The notes: generated from the letters alone by a model not told the origin. Shown: positions 1 through 8,558, counted from the first letter of the stretch. The stretch: DNA of 64,000 nucleotides from Rhodobacteraceae bacterium NBU2976 (GCA_023630215.1 JALPRQ010000001.1:434001-498000), one strand, 5' to 3'. A program made the numbers and translations.

Positions 1-693
1 GCTGGCGACAAACGGATGATCTTCGAAGTCGAGGCTGACGACTTCGGTATAGGGCGGGATCGCGTAAATCCGCTGTTCTCGTCCCGCGCCAAACAGTTGC
101 AGCGCCGCCATCTCCATTTTTGGATTGTCAAATTTCGGGATCGGTGAGGGGTCCATGACATAGCGCCCCTCTACCTTCACCGGATAGGCATAGCTGGTCG
201 CAATCTCGCCATGTCGGGCGATGTCCTCGTACAGTTTCACATGCATCAGTCCGTATTCTTCCAGCGCGTGCATCTTTCGCGTCTCCGTCTCTCGCGGTTC
301 CAGAAAGCGCAGCGGCTCCGGGATCGGCACCTGGTAAACGAGGATCTGATCCTCGGTCAGCGGCTCCTCCGGAATGCGGTGGCGGGTCTGGATGACCGTG
401 GCCTCGGCCGTGTGGGTTGTCACCTTCACATGCGCGGTGCGTTCGAAAAACTTGCGAATGGAGATCGCGTTGGTCGTATCATCCGCCCCTTGGTCGATTA
501 CCTTGAGCGTATCTTCGGGTCGCAGGCAAGCCGCCGTCACCTGCACCCCGCCCGTGCCCCAACCATAGGGCATCGGCATCTCGCGGCTGGCAAAAGGCAC
601 TTGATAGCCGGGGATCGCAACGGCCTTTAGCAGCGCGCGCCGGATCATCCGTTTGGTTTGTTCATCAAGATACGCAAAGTTATAGTCAGACAT
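1..693 (-). CDS. phnJ: C-P lyase subunit PhnJ, partial (C-terminus beyond window)
   Basis: PhnJ is the radical-SAM subunit of the carbon-phosphorus lyase core and cleaves the C-P bond of ribose-1-methylphosphonate-5-phosphate. The frame starts MSDYNFAYLDEQTK and contains family blocks such as PMPYGWGTGG, DQGADDTTN, QTRHRIPE and PLRFLEPRETETR, all strongly reminiscent of E. coli PhnJ. About 231 residues are visible. The frame runs off the left edge at SLDFEDHPF, just before the four cysteines that bind the iron-sulfur cluster in the family, so these cannot be checked. It is the last visible gene of the leftward phnGHIJ run, but unlike the usual tight packing it is separated from phnI by 315 bp. 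The start is the only ATG matching the family N-terminus. Confidence 0.95.
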   Translation of the reverse strand, partial: MSDYNFAYLDEQTKRMIRRALLKAVAIPGYQVPFASREMPMPYGWGTGGVQVTAACLRPEDTLKVIDQGADDTTNAISIRKFFERTAHVKVTTHTAEATVIQTRHRIPEEPLTEDQILVYQVPIPEPLRFLEPRETETRKMHALEEYGLMHVKLYEDIARHGEIATSYAYPVKVEGRYVMDPSPIPKFDNPKMEMAALQLFGAGREQRIYAIPPYTEVVSLDFEDHPFVAS

Positions 694-817
694 GAGGTTT
701 CCACCTTGGCTTATGTCGCTTGGGTTGCGCTGCACCTGCACATGAAATGTTAAGGTTGTATTTTCTGGTTAATAATTGTACGGTGAGGCGTGTAAGTTCG
801 CGTGTTGGAGAGTACCG

Positions 818-1066
818 GTGACCATGATGATTTTGGCCTTTACTGCCTGCTTTGTCGTTGTTTCCCTTATCGTTTACCTGCTTGATCGCCGGGCCATTCT
901 TGACCTTGGCAACCCAAGGAATCAGCCTCAGCTTCGTGCGGAGCCGCGCTTGTCGAGCAGTGACCGTCCTCTGATGTCCGATCCCGCTGTTCCCAAAATC
1001 CGTACCGCTCATGCGCCTGCCTCCGTTCCGGCGGTAGCTTCGGTGCGCAGACGCCGGATTAATTGA
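818..1066 (+). CDS. possible small single-pass membrane protein between phnI and phnJ
   Basis: This 82-residue frame begins with GTG at 818, seven bases after a GGAG; an ATG follows at 824. It lies on the strand opposite to the phn genes, inside the unusual gap between phnI and phnJ. It encodes one strong hydrophobic helix (about residues 3-22, MMILAFTACFVVVSLIVYLL) followed by DRR and a basic, proline-rich tail. Its last 58 bases overlap the 3' end of phnI. I do not recognise the family. The membrane helix and ribosome site favour a real gene; its small size and overlap argue for caution. If it is not coding, the gap holds no other feature I can support. Confidence 0.35.
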   Translation: MTMMILAFTACFVVVSLIVYLLDRRAILDLGNPRNQPQLRAEPRLSSSDRPLMSDPAVPKIRTAHAPASVPAVASVRRRRIN

Positions 1067-2112
1067 AGCTCGGCCTGAAAGTCGACATAGTGGGGCAGCT
1101 TGATATGCTCCAAGAAGCCCGTTGCCTGAATATTGTCCGCATGGGATAGGACAAATTCCTCGTCTTGCGCTGGCGCTCCTTGATTATCTTCACCAAGCTC
1201 CTGCCACCGCAGCGCCCGGTCCACCAGCGCCATGGAAATGGCTTTGCGTTCCGTTTGCCCGAACACTAACCCATAACCGCGCGTGAACTGCGGGGGTTCG
1301 GTTTTCGATCCTTTGAACTGGTTCACGGTTTCGCATTCGGTCAGCTCGATCTCGCCAATCTCGATCGCGAAGCCCAGTTCGGGAATGTCCATCTCTACCG
1401 CCACCGTGCCGATCCGTAATTCGCCGACAAAGGCGTGATTGCGGGCATAACCGCGCTGCGTGGAATAGGCCATGCCAAGGACAAAGCCTTCGTCACCACG
1501 TGTCAGCGATTGCAGGCGCAGCGCCCGGTTGGCCGGGAATTCCAGCGGTTCGCGGGTTAGGTCCGGCGGGGTGTCGTCGGATGTTGGCTCGACCTCGATC
1601 AACCCGTCTTTGTTTAGAAATTCTGTTATATGCGGTGCCTTGCCGGAGTCAGCAGACCCGGGAGCAGGCGCGGTGGCCTCCCCCTCCGACACACCCGGTT
1701 CACCTTCAGCCGCAAGTGCGAAATCCAGCAAGCGGTGCGTGTAATCAAATGTCGGCCCCAGAACCTGACCACCCGGCGCATCCTTGAAGGTCGCCGAAAT
1801 GCGGCGGTCGCAGATCATGTCGGCCGTATCGACCGGCGCGGACGCCCCGAAGCGCGGCAGCGTGGTGCGGTAGGCGCGGATCAGGAAAATCGCCTCGATC
1901 AGATCGCCCCGGGCCTGTTTGATCGCAAGGGCGGCGAGGTCAGGGTCATACAACGACCCCTCCGCCATTACACGGTTCACCGCCAATGCCAGTTGCTCGC
2001 GGATTTGCGCAACCGACAATTCCGCCACCGCCCGATCCCCGCGCCGTTCCTCGGCCAGCCAATCATGCGCCGCATCAATCGCCTTTTCGCCACCCTTTAC
2101 CGCGACATACAT
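1009..2112 (-). CDS. phnI: C-P lyase subunit PhnI
   Basis: PhnI acts with PhnG and PhnH in the C-P lyase core complex. It catalyses formation of ribose-1-phosphonate triphosphate by displacing adenine from ATP with the phosphonate. The 367-residue frame starts MYVAVKGGEKAIDAAHDWL, contains the helical N-terminal part and the block LGMAYSTQRGYARNHAF, and ends in LPHYVDFQAELQLIRRLR, all typical of PhnI and of normal length. The start overlaps the phnH stop by one base (TGATG), so translation is coupled to phnH. It is the third gene of the run phnG-phnH-phnI-phnJ. Confidence 0.95.
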   Translation of the reverse strand: MYVAVKGGEKAIDAAHDWLAEERRGDRAVAELSVAQIREQLALAVNRVMAEGSLYDPDLAALAIKQARGDLIEAIFLIRAYRTTLPRFGASAPVDTADMICDRRISATFKDAPGGQVLGPTFDYTHRLLDFALAAEGEPGVSEGEATAPAPGSADSGKAPHITEFLNKDGLIEVEPTSDDTPPDLTREPLEFPANRALRLQSLTRGDEGFVLGMAYSTQRGYARNHAFVGELRIGTVAVEMDIPELGFAIEIGEIELTECETVNQFKGSKTEPPQFTRGYGLVFGQTERKAISMALVDRALRWQELGEDNQGAPAQDEEFVLSHADNIQATGFLEHIKLPHYVDFQAELQLIRRLRTEATAGTEAGA

Positions 2113-2678
2113 CAGAGCACCTCGATCTTCGTTGACCGCGGCAGGCCCATCGCCTCCGCGCCCGAGACGAACAGGAAGTCGAGACCAAGCGGATAGAGTT
2201 TGTGGTTCGCCTGCATCAGCACCGGGTCGGGCAGCCAGACATTTTTTGGCGCTTTCAGTCCCGGACCGGAAATGCGCGTATTTGGGCGATGATCCAGCGC
2301 GTCACACAGCACGATCAGCGTCGCCGACCGATCCGGATATTCCGCGCTGCCGACGGCAAAATCAGTCAGCGGCAACAGTTCATCCCAACGCCCCACCGCA
2401 AACTGCGCATCGCCGCGATCTGCCACGGGTGCGCCTGTGTGAAAGGCCAGCCACGCTGCCACGTCCGCACTGGCAAGCGAGGGGGCAAGGTGAAGCGGCG
2501 TTTCCGGGTCCGTCAGCGTCAGTAATAGCGCCGTTGCCGCATCGGGCAGACCCGGCGCGCTCACCCCATGAAACGCGGCGACCGAACCGGGTTTTGCCAT
2601 CACACCCAGCGCCGCACGGAAATAGTCCGCCGCCTGCGTTGGGGCATCGACAAAGCCGCCTGTCAGGGTTGTATCCAT
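2112..2678 (-). CDS. phnH: C-P lyase subunit PhnH
   Basis: PhnH is a structural and probably catalytic component of the C-P lyase core complex; its fold resembles PLP-dependent transferases without binding the cofactor. The 188-residue frame starts MDTTLTGGFVDAPTQAADYFRAALGVMAKPG, matching the family N-terminus (FxDPVxxSQxxFRxxLxAMARPG pattern), and has normal length. Its start overlaps the phnG stop by one base and its stop overlaps the phnI start by one base, so phnGHI look translationally coupled. Confidence 0.94.
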   Translation of the reverse strand: MDTTLTGGFVDAPTQAADYFRAALGVMAKPGSVAAFHGVSAPGLPDAATALLLTLTDPETPLHLAPSLASADVAAWLAFHTGAPVADRGDAQFAVGRWDELLPLTDFAVGSAEYPDRSATLIVLCDALDHRPNTRISGPGLKAPKNVWLPDPVLMQANHKLYPLGLDFLFVSGAEAMGLPRSTKIEVL

Positions 2679-3118
2679 CAGTCCTCTCCCCGCACCATCG
2701 TGAAGAAATCAACCTTTGTGCCTGCCGCTTTAGCGGTACGTCTCGCCCGCTCCTCCGCCGCCATCTTGGCGAGCGGTGTAAGGATCATTTCGTCCACCCC
2801 TGTCGCCTGATCCGTCTGCATCAGCGCGTCGATGATTGCGACCTGTTCGGCCTTTGCCTTATCGCGCCCCTGCACATAGCCGTGCCCAACCACCCCGTCG
2901 GACAGCCGCACCGCGCAGCGGGTCACGGTCATCTCGCCAAGGTTAAACGGCGCGCCCGTGCCGCCCATGCGGCCTCGCACCATTACGCCACCAATTTCGG
3001 GCACGCGCAGCCAGTCGAAATCCCTCTTCAGCGCCAGCGCCTGAAACAGCCCATCGAGCCGCGGCGCCGGGCATTTGGCCAACAAGCTGAGGTAAGTTTT
3101 GCGGGTTTCGATCCCCAT
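2678..3118 (-). CDS. phnG: C-P lyase subunit PhnG
   Basis: PhnG is the small subunit of the C-P lyase core (PhnG2H2I2J2). The 146-residue product starts MGIETRKTYLSLLAKCPAP and contains RPPEIGxVMVRGRxGGTGAPFNLGEMTVTRC-like family blocks and KAEQVAIIDALMQ near the C-terminus. An in-frame upstream start at 3157 would lie inside the palindromic operator, so the ATG at 3118 is preferred. It heads the leftward phnGHIJ run and is divergent from phnF, with 104 bp between the two start codons holding the presumed PhnF operator. Confidence 0.93.
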   Translation of the reverse strand: MGIETRKTYLSLLAKCPAPRLDGLFQALALKRDFDWLRVPEIGGVMVRGRMGGTGAPFNLGEMTVTRCAVRLSDGVVGHGYVQGRDKAKAEQVAIIDALMQTDQATGVDEMILTPLAKMAAEERARRTAKAAGTKVDFFTMVRGED

Positions 3119-3134
3119 CACTATACACCTTGTA

Positions 3135-3168
3135 GATTTGTCTAGTTTACTATACAACTAGACAAATC
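3135..3168. promoter_or_regulatory. presumed PhnF operator: 13-bp inverted repeat
   Basis: Between the divergent phnG and phnF starts lies a perfect inverted repeat, GATTTGTCTAGTT and its complement AACTAGACAAATC, separated by 8 bp. A direct repeat ACTATACA at 3120-3127 and 3149-3156 overlaps it. HutC/GntR regulators, including PhnF-type proteins, bind palindromes of this size, often with a GTCTAGAC-like core. Its position suits repression of both phnG and phnF. The role is inferred from position and symmetry. Confidence 0.7.
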
Positions 3169-3222
3169 ATACGCAGAGACGGCGCCAACCACAAGCGCCA
3201 AATCGTGAAAGTTTGGTGACAT

Positions 3223-3933
3223 ATGGCACGCACCCCGATCTGGAAATCCATCTCCGACAGCTTGCGGGACGAGATTGCCGCCGGGCATTACGTTCCCGGC
3301 GACAAGCTGCCGACGGAGGCGGAGCTGAGCGCCCGCTTTGGCGTTAACCGCCACACAATCCGGCATGCACTGTCGGCGCTGATTGACGATGGGCTTGTCG
3401 CCTCGCGCCGGGGGTCCGGCGTATTTGTGACCGCCCGCCCCACGCCCTATGCACTGGGTCGTCGCGTCCGATTTCACGAAAATCTGGAGGCGGCAGGACA
3501 ACAGGCGGACAAGCAAATTCTGCGCCTTGAAACCCGTCCGGCTGACAAATGGGAGGCAGAAAATCTAGCGCTACACCCGGGTGAGGATATACATCTGTTC
3601 GAAAGCCTTTCGCTCGCTGATGGCAGTCCGATTGCGCTGTCGCTCAGCCGGTTTCCGGCGGCGCGGTTTCCGGGGCTACCGGCAAGCCTGATGCAAAACA
3701 CTTCCGTTACGGCGGCGCTCGCGGCGGATGGTGTGACCGACTTCACCCGCCAATCGACCGCACTGACAGCCAAACGCGCCAGCGCCACGCATGCCCTGCA
3801 TCTGAATATACGCGAGGGCGACCCGATCTTGCGTACGGTCAGTATCAATGTCGATGGAAAGGGCATTCCGGTCGAATTTGGCCATACATGGTTCGCGGGC
3901 GACCGGGTCACGCTGACCGTTACGCCGGACTAA
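3223..3933 (+). CDS. phnF: GntR/HutC-family phosphonate regulator PhnF
   Basis: Predicted repressor of the phosphonate genes. The 236-residue protein has an N-terminal winged helix-turn-helix (about residues 5-72; GDKLPTEAELSARFGVNRHTIRHALSALIDDGLV is the classical GntR segment, given here only to locate it) and a C-terminal UTRA ligand domain with the family features VFxxLSLADGxPIALSxSxFPA and an ending PVEFGHTWFAGDRVTL. It is divergent from phnG and convergent with the acyltransferase-like gene; the two stop codons overlap by three bases. The palindrome at 3135-3168 is the likely autoregulatory site. Confidence 0.93.
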   Translation: MARTPIWKSISDSLRDEIAAGHYVPGDKLPTEAELSARFGVNRHTIRHALSALIDDGLVASRRGSGVFVTARPTPYALGRRVRFHENLEAAGQQADKQILRLETRPADKWEAENLALHPGEDIHLFESLSLADGSPIALSLSRFPAARFPGLPASLMQNTSVTAALAADGVTDFTRQSTALTAKRASATHALHLNIREGDPILRTVSINVDGKGIPVEFGHTWFAGDRVTLTVTPD

Positions 3934-4547
3934 CCGCCATATTTTTCCAAAAATGCCTCGGCCGTCAGACTACGGAAATCCGAAAGCGAGTCCCGGATCC
4001 GCTGATGATCCCAATCCCACCAGGCCAGTGCCATCAGCCGCTCGGCAATCGCCTTGGGTTGACGTTCGCGCAAGGGTTTCGCGGGCACCCCGGCGACGAT
4101 CATATAGGGCGGCACGTCCTTCGTCACCACCGCGCCGGATGCTACCACCGCGCCATCGCCAATCGTGACTTCGGGTTTGATCACGGTGTTATGCCCCAGC
4201 CACGTATCATGACCGATCACCGCGCGGCGCGACCGACGGTGCGCGAAGAAATCCGCATCGACCTCCGTATCATCCCAATAATCAGGCGAGCGATACATGA
4301 AATGATGCAACGAGGCCGTATGCAGCGGATGATCCGTCGGCCCGATCCGGCAGAAGGCGGCGATATTGGCGAACTTGCCAACCGTCGCGTTGGTGATGTC
4401 CGCATAGCGGTCGCAGTAGGAATAATCATCCAGCGTCGAAAAGGCCAAGCGACTACCTTTACCGATTTCCACGAACCGCCCGAAGGTGCAGTCCGTCACA
4501 TCCACATCGGGATGCAGAAAAACCTCGTCCCCCAATCGCGCCATCAT
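3930..4547 (-). CDS. phosphonate-locus hexapeptide-repeat acyltransferase-like protein
   Basis: A 205-residue left-handed beta-helix protein of the chloramphenicol/xenobiotic acetyltransferase type found in many alphaproteobacterial phn loci. Hexapeptide repeats run through about residues 15-150 (for example AVIGHDTWLGHNTVIKPEV, then GAVVASGAVVTKDVPPYMIVAGVPAKPL). A probable catalytic His lies in GPTDHPLHTAS. The ATG at 4547 overlaps the phnE2 stop (ATGA), so it is coupled to the transporter genes; a second ATG follows directly. The substrate is unknown. An acyl transfer step on an aminoalkylphosphonate is a reasonable inference from the neighbourhood only. Confidence 0.85.
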   Translation of the reverse strand: MMARLGDEVFLHPDVDVTDCTFGRFVEIGKGSRLAFSTLDDYSYCDRYADITNATVGKFANIAAFCRIGPTDHPLHTASLHHFMYRSPDYWDDTEVDADFFAHRRSRRAVIGHDTWLGHNTVIKPEVTIGDGAVVASGAVVTKDVPPYMIVAGVPAKPLRERQPKAIAERLMALAWWDWDHQRIRDSLSDFRSLTAEAFLEKYGG

Positions 4548-5836
4548 TCGCCCTTGATCAGTTTCCGCCGTAGCCAGCCTGAAAAGCTGTCCATCAGCAT
4601 CACCATAATCACGATCAGGACGATGTAATAGGTCACTTCCTCCCAATCCTTCTGGGTGTTGATCGCCTGTGTCAGCAGCAGGCCAATTCCGCCCCCTGTG
4701 ATCGCCCCGATGATGGTGGCGGAGCGGGTGTTGGATTCCAGATAATAAAGGACCTGACTTAGCAGCACCGGGGTAATTTGCGGGATCACGCCAAAGCGAT
4801 AGACCTGCGCCGGTTTCGCGCCGGTGGAGCGGATGCCCTCGATCTGCTTGCCGTCGACATTTTCCAGCGTTTCCGAGAAGGTTTTGCCAAACGTCCCTGT
4901 ATCCGTAAACAGAATCGCCAGCGCCCCGGTCAACGGGCCGGGGCCAAACGCGCGTGACAGGAGGATCGTCCAGATCAGCCCATCAACGCCGCGCAGGAAG
5001 TCAAAAACGCGCCGCACCGCAAAGCGGATCGTCAGAAGCGGTGTAAAATTCTTGGCCGCCGCAAAGGCCAGCGGGATCGCGATGACCGCGGCCCCGAACG
5101 TGCCCAGAAACGCCATCAGAACGGTTTCGAACAGCGCCCACGCAACCTCGGCATGTCGCCACATGGCGTTGCCCCAGAAATCCTGCCACGCACCAGAGAG
5201 GTTCGAGCGCGCCGGGTCGATCCGGTCGCCGAACAGAATATCGCCCAGCCCGTGACCGTAATAGGGGCTGTCGAGCGTGAAGACAAACAGCTCCCATCCG
5301 GTGAAATAGCGGAAGACTTCTGTCTTGTTGCGGGTAATGGTCAGGCGTCCGGCCTCCGTCGTGATGGCCACGCGGGTGCCCGAGGCATTGATCCAGTCGG
5401 GCGGGGTATCGCCCAGGTTCGTCTCTATCTGGCGGCCATTTATCTGCGCCTCGATGACACCGTAATTGGGCACATCATAGGTCACGCGCCCCTCCGCCGC
5501 GAAAGTCACGAGATGGCCATTGCCAAGGTCGATAATCGTCTCCTCGCCCATCTGCACCCAGTCCGGCGTCGCGGTCGGATCATACGTCCCCTTACGCTCG
5601 CCTTCGATGGCAACGACCGTTTCATCATTGCGATTGTCGCGGGTCACGTGGACCTTGTAGCTATAGGCATCCGACACCAGCTTTTGCGCATTATCCATGC
5701 GGGCGCGATCAACCAGACCCGGGATGTCGAACGCAAAGAAAATGTAGATCAGGTAAACCAGCACAAGTGCGGGCAAGCCAAAGGCAAACCAGCGTTTGCG
5801 GCGGAACAGCGCGTCGGCCTGAGCGTGCATCTCCAT
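4544..5836 (-). CDS. phnE: phosphonate ABC transporter permease PhnE2 (long form)
   Basis: Inner-membrane permease of the phosphonate importer. The 430-residue protein has one N-terminal membrane helix (about 14-35), a hydrophilic, predicted periplasmic region of roughly 170 residues, and then a standard permease domain with the coupling motif in EGIRSTGAKPAQVYRFGVIPQ. Ordinary PhnE proteins have about 260-290 residues, so the insert makes this the long type known beside a shorter PhnE in alphaproteobacteria. The start at 5836 overlaps the phnE1 stop by one base. Both permeases are expected to pair in the membrane with a PhnC dimer. Confidence 0.92.
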   Translation of the reverse strand: MEMHAQADALFRRKRWFAFGLPALVLVYLIYIFFAFDIPGLVDRARMDNAQKLVSDAYSYKVHVTRDNRNDETVVAIEGERKGTYDPTATPDWVQMGEETIIDLGNGHLVTFAAEGRVTYDVPNYGVIEAQINGRQIETNLGDTPPDWINASGTRVAITTEAGRLTITRNKTEVFRYFTGWELFVFTLDSPYYGHGLGDILFGDRIDPARSNLSGAWQDFWGNAMWRHAEVAWALFETVLMAFLGTFGAAVIAIPLAFAAAKNFTPLLTIRFAVRRVFDFLRGVDGLIWTILLSRAFGPGPLTGALAILFTDTGTFGKTFSETLENVDGKQIEGIRSTGAKPAQVYRFGVIPQITPVLLSQVLYYLESNTRSATIIGAITGGGIGLLLTQAINTQKDWEEVTYYIVLIVIMVMLMDSFSGWLRRKLIKGE

Positions 5837-6687
5837 CACTGCGCCCCTTTGGTCAAACGGTTGCGGAAATAGCTGGAGACCTGATCGAAAAACATGATCG
5901 TCAGGAACAGGAGGAGGAAAATCGCCGCCGCCTCGTCAAACTTGCCCTTGCCCCAGCTCATGGCGTTTTTCAGTTCATACCCGATGCCGCCCGCACCGAC
6001 GAAGCCAAGGATGGCCGAGGCGCGGATGTTAATTTCAAAGCGTAATAATGCGTAACTGAGGTAGTTCGGCGACACTTGCGGAATAACCCCCAACCACATG
6101 CGCTGCGACCAGTTGGCCCCAACCGACGCCAGCCCCTCGACGGGTTTCAGGTCGGCATTCTCGTTCACCTCGGAAAACAATTTCCCCAGCGCCCCGACCG
6201 TGTGCAGCGCAATCGCCAGCATCGCCGGAACTGGACCACCGCCAAGGATGAAAATCAGCACCAGCGCGACGACAATCTCCGGCAGCGCGCGCATCACGTC
6301 CATCAGACGGCGAAAGACCGGGATCAGGCGCGGCCACCGGGCGAGGCCACGAGTCGATAGCAGCGAAAACACAATCGCCCCCATATAACCCAGCAAGGTG
6401 GACACGGCGGCAATATTGATCGTTTCGATCAATGCCGGGAAGTAGCGGACCAGATGGCCGGGTAGCAATTCCAAACGGCTCGACGCGTCTTCGATCACGT
6501 CCGCTGGGAAGGCGAAGATATTGCCGATCCCGTTCCAGAACCCACCCGCGTTCCGGTCGTCCGCCAGCATAAAGCCTGACACCATCAGCAGAATGAAGAT
6601 CAACAGGGTCAGGCCGGAGTAGAAACGACGCTTCTGCACAAGCGCAAGATAGGCATGGTCCGTCAGGGGCAGGGTTTGGTCGCTCAT
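5836..6687 (-). CDS. phnE: phosphonate ABC transporter permease PhnE1
   Basis: Second permease of the phosphonate importer, 283 residues. It starts MSDQTLPLTDHAYLAL after a GGAG seven bases upstream; an in-frame codon at 6702 is not preceded by such a site. There are about five or six membrane helices, and the EAA-like loop that contacts PhnC is seen in VEGLASVGANWSQRMWLGVIPQ. It is coupled to phnE2 (TGATG) and separated from phnD by a terminator-like hairpin, which would lower its expression relative to the binding protein. Confidence 0.93.
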   Translation of the reverse strand: MSDQTLPLTDHAYLALVQKRRFYSGLTLLIFILLMVSGFMLADDRNAGGFWNGIGNIFAFPADVIEDASSRLELLPGHLVRYFPALIETINIAAVSTLLGYMGAIVFSLLSTRGLARWPRLIPVFRRLMDVMRALPEIVVALVLIFILGGGPVPAMLAIALHTVGALGKLFSEVNENADLKPVEGLASVGANWSQRMWLGVIPQVSPNYLSYALLRFEINIRASAILGFVGAGGIGYELKNAMSWGKGKFDEAAAIFLLLFLTIMFFDQVSSYFRNRLTKGAQ

Positions 6688-6700
6688 ATGTACTCCACGC

Positions 6701-6729
6701 AAAAAACGGGCCCCATCATGTGGGGCCCG
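6701..6729 (-). terminator. attenuator-like hairpin between phnD and phnE1
   Basis: On the minus strand a 9-bp GC-rich stem (CGGGCCCCA with TGGGGCCCG, 5-base loop) is followed at once by TTTTTT and then by the phnE1 ribosome-binding site. It has the form of an intrinsic terminator but lies inside the operon. Partial termination here would yield excess binding protein over permease, a common arrangement in ABC importer operons. Confidence 0.8.
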
Positions 6730-6745
6730 AGTTTAACAGACCGGA

Positions 6746-7648
6746 TCAGTTCGATTTCGCTTCGCGTGCAGCGATGATCGACAGATAGGCGTCGTGGCCA
6801 ATCGGAGCAAAGCCCAACGCCTCGCCAGCCATCACGCCATAGGCGCAATCCGGGTCGGTCGCCGACAGCGAGGCCATCAGCCCAACCATCTGCATTTTCA
6901 CATCTTCGGGCAGGTCGGTGCGCAGAACGACTGGGCCTTCGGGGATCGGGTTGGACATCCAGATCTGGACCAGATCGTTCATGTCGACCAGACCCGCATC
7001 AACCGCTTTACGCAGTGCGCCAGAATTATAGCCGTCTTCCCAATCGCCCAGACCGTCGGCCCAGGTTACACCGGCATCAATCTCGCCATTGGCCACGGCC
7101 ACGATGGTCTGCTCGTGACCACCGGTGAAGCGGATTTCGCCGAAATAGTCGGACCCTTCGGCCATCGGATAACCCGCTGCCGGAATTTCAATCGACGGGA
7201 TCAGGAAGCCAGAGGTGGAGTTCGGATCACCAAACCCAAACACCTTGCCTTCCATATCGTCCAGCGTGGTGATGCCGCTGTCAGCGCGGGCAATCCCGAT
7301 GGAATGATACCCATAGGACCCATCCACGTTGACCTTCACCAGAACCGGCACAACCGCCTCGGGATCAGCCAGATAGGTCGCGGCGTAACCGGAGGCACCC
7401 AGCCACGCCATGTCGATCGTACCGCCCAGCAGACCCTGGATCACACCATTATAATCAGCCGGGGCGAACAGCTTGGTTTCTACACCCAGCAGTTCCTCGG
7501 TCTTGACGCGTAGGCATTCGTTGGAATTCAAACGGTCCTGAGCGTTTTCGCCGCCCAGAATCCCGATACGGAATTCGGTGATATCCTGTGCCAGAACCGG
7601 CGTCGTCAGCATCGTTGTCGCCAGTGCGGCAGCAAGCAGTTTTTTCAT
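6746..7648 (-). CDS. phnD: phosphonate ABC transporter periplasmic binding protein PhnD
   Basis: Periplasmic receptor delivering phosphonates to PhnE. The 300-residue protein begins with a signal peptide (MKKLLAAALATTMLTTPVLAQD; cleavage likely near residue 21) and continues FRIGILGGENAQDRLNSNE. Family features include a loop FGDPNSTSGFLIPS and HEQTIVAVANGEIDAGVTW, typical of PhnD/PtxB-type receptors. The start is chosen because it directly precedes the signal peptide and follows GGGAG; a longer in-frame extension to 7708 would bury it. It sits between phnC (52-bp gap) and phnE1. Confidence 0.95.
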   Translation of the reverse strand: MKKLLAAALATTMLTTPVLAQDITEFRIGILGGENAQDRLNSNECLRVKTEELLGVETKLFAPADYNGVIQGLLGGTIDMAWLGASGYAATYLADPEAVVPVLVKVNVDGSYGYHSIGIARADSGITTLDDMEGKVFGFGDPNSTSGFLIPSIEIPAAGYPMAEGSDYFGEIRFTGGHEQTIVAVANGEIDAGVTWADGLGDWEDGYNSGALRKAVDAGLVDMNDLVQIWMSNPIPEGPVVLRTDLPEDVKMQMVGLMASLSATDPDCAYGVMAGEALGFAPIGHDAYLSIIAAREAKSN

Positions 7649-7700
7649 CTTCAGTCTCCCATTGGTTAAGCTGCCGCCCTTGTGGTGACAGCAGATGAAA

Positions 7701-8495
7701 TCAGGCAAATTGAGGTTGCAAAGCCTCGATCGAGGTCGAGGTTGCGGCTTCGGAAAACGTCTCGTCCGCGCCGTAAATGTCTCGGGCGACGCCCGTCGTC
7801 AGTTGCGCGGGCGTGCCATCGAACACGATCCGGCCCATGCGCATCCCGATCACGCGGTCGCAGTAGCGTCGCGCCGTGTCGAGCGTGTGGAGGTTGGCAA
7901 TCACCATCCGTCCGTCTTCCTCGTGAATGCGGCGCAGCGTGTCCATCACGATCTGCGCGTTCATCGGGTCAAGCGAAGCAATGGGTTCATCTGCCAGAAT
8001 GATTTTCGGGTCCTGCATCAAGGCGCGCGCGATGGCGACACGTTGCTGTTGACCACCGGACAGCGCCTCGGCCCGTTTCGCGGCATGTTCGCCAATGCCC
8101 AGACGGTCCAGAATCTCGATGGCGGCGTGAATATCCTCGGTCGGGAACAGGTTGAACATCGTCGCCAGCGTAGACCGGCGGTTCAGCGTTCCGTGCAGCA
8201 CGTTGGACACAACATCCAAGCGCGGCACCAGATTGAACTGCTGGAATATCATCGAGCATTCGGATTGCCACGTGCGTTTTTCGCCACCCTTCAGACCGAT
8301 GATCGAGCGCCCGTCAAAGGTGATGTCCCCTTCGGTCGCGTCCGTCAGGCGGTTCAGCATTCGCAGCAAGGTCGATTTCCCAGCGCCAGAGGCCCCGATA
8401 ATCCCGATCATCTTCGGCTGATCCACAGAAAAACTTGCCGCATCTACGGCTGTGTTCTTCCCAAAACGTTTCGTCAGTTTCGCAACAGTAAGCAT
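7701..8495 (-). CDS. phnC: phosphonate ABC transporter ATP-binding protein PhnC
   Basis: ATPase of the phosphonate importer, 264 residues. Walker A is GASGAGKST (34-42), the Q-loop is in MIFQQFNLV, the signature is LSGGQQQR, and Walker B is [12 protein letters not shown]. The family-typical [32 protein letters not shown] follows. The ATG at 8495 is preceded by GGGGG and matches PhnC N-termini ([11 protein letters not shown]), so the longer in-frame extension to 8720 is rejected. It is the first gene of the leftward run phnC-D-E1-E2-acyltransferase. Confidence 0.95.
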   Translation of the reverse strand: MLTVAKLTKRFGKNTAVDAASFSVDQPKMIGIIGASGAGKSTLLRMLNRLTDATEGDITFDGRSIIGLKGGEKRTWQSECSMIFQQFNLVPRLDVVSNVLHGTLNRRSTLATMFNLFPTEDIHAAIEILDRLGIGEHAAKRAEALSGGQQQRVAIARALMQDPKIILADEPIASLDPMNAQIVMDTLRRIHEEDGRMVIANLHTLDTARRYCDRVIGMRMGRIVFDGTPAQLTTGVARDIYGADETFSEAATSTSIEALQPQFA

Positions 8496-8558
8496 CCAAT
8501 CCCCCGCAAGGCTGGAAAAGGGGATAGGGGCTTCGGACAAAACTTGCGTTTCAAATTG

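Noticed and set aside
686-1012. 108-codon minus-strand frame in the phnI-phnJ gap
   Set aside because: Highly basic, no motif, no ribosome site, and runs into phnJ; the plus-strand alternative is better supported.
1919-3145. Long open frame (408 codons) on the plus strand opposite phnG, phnH and phnI
   Set aside because: Arg/Pro/Ser-rich, no family pattern, and covers three well-identified genes; a shadow of GC-rich codons.
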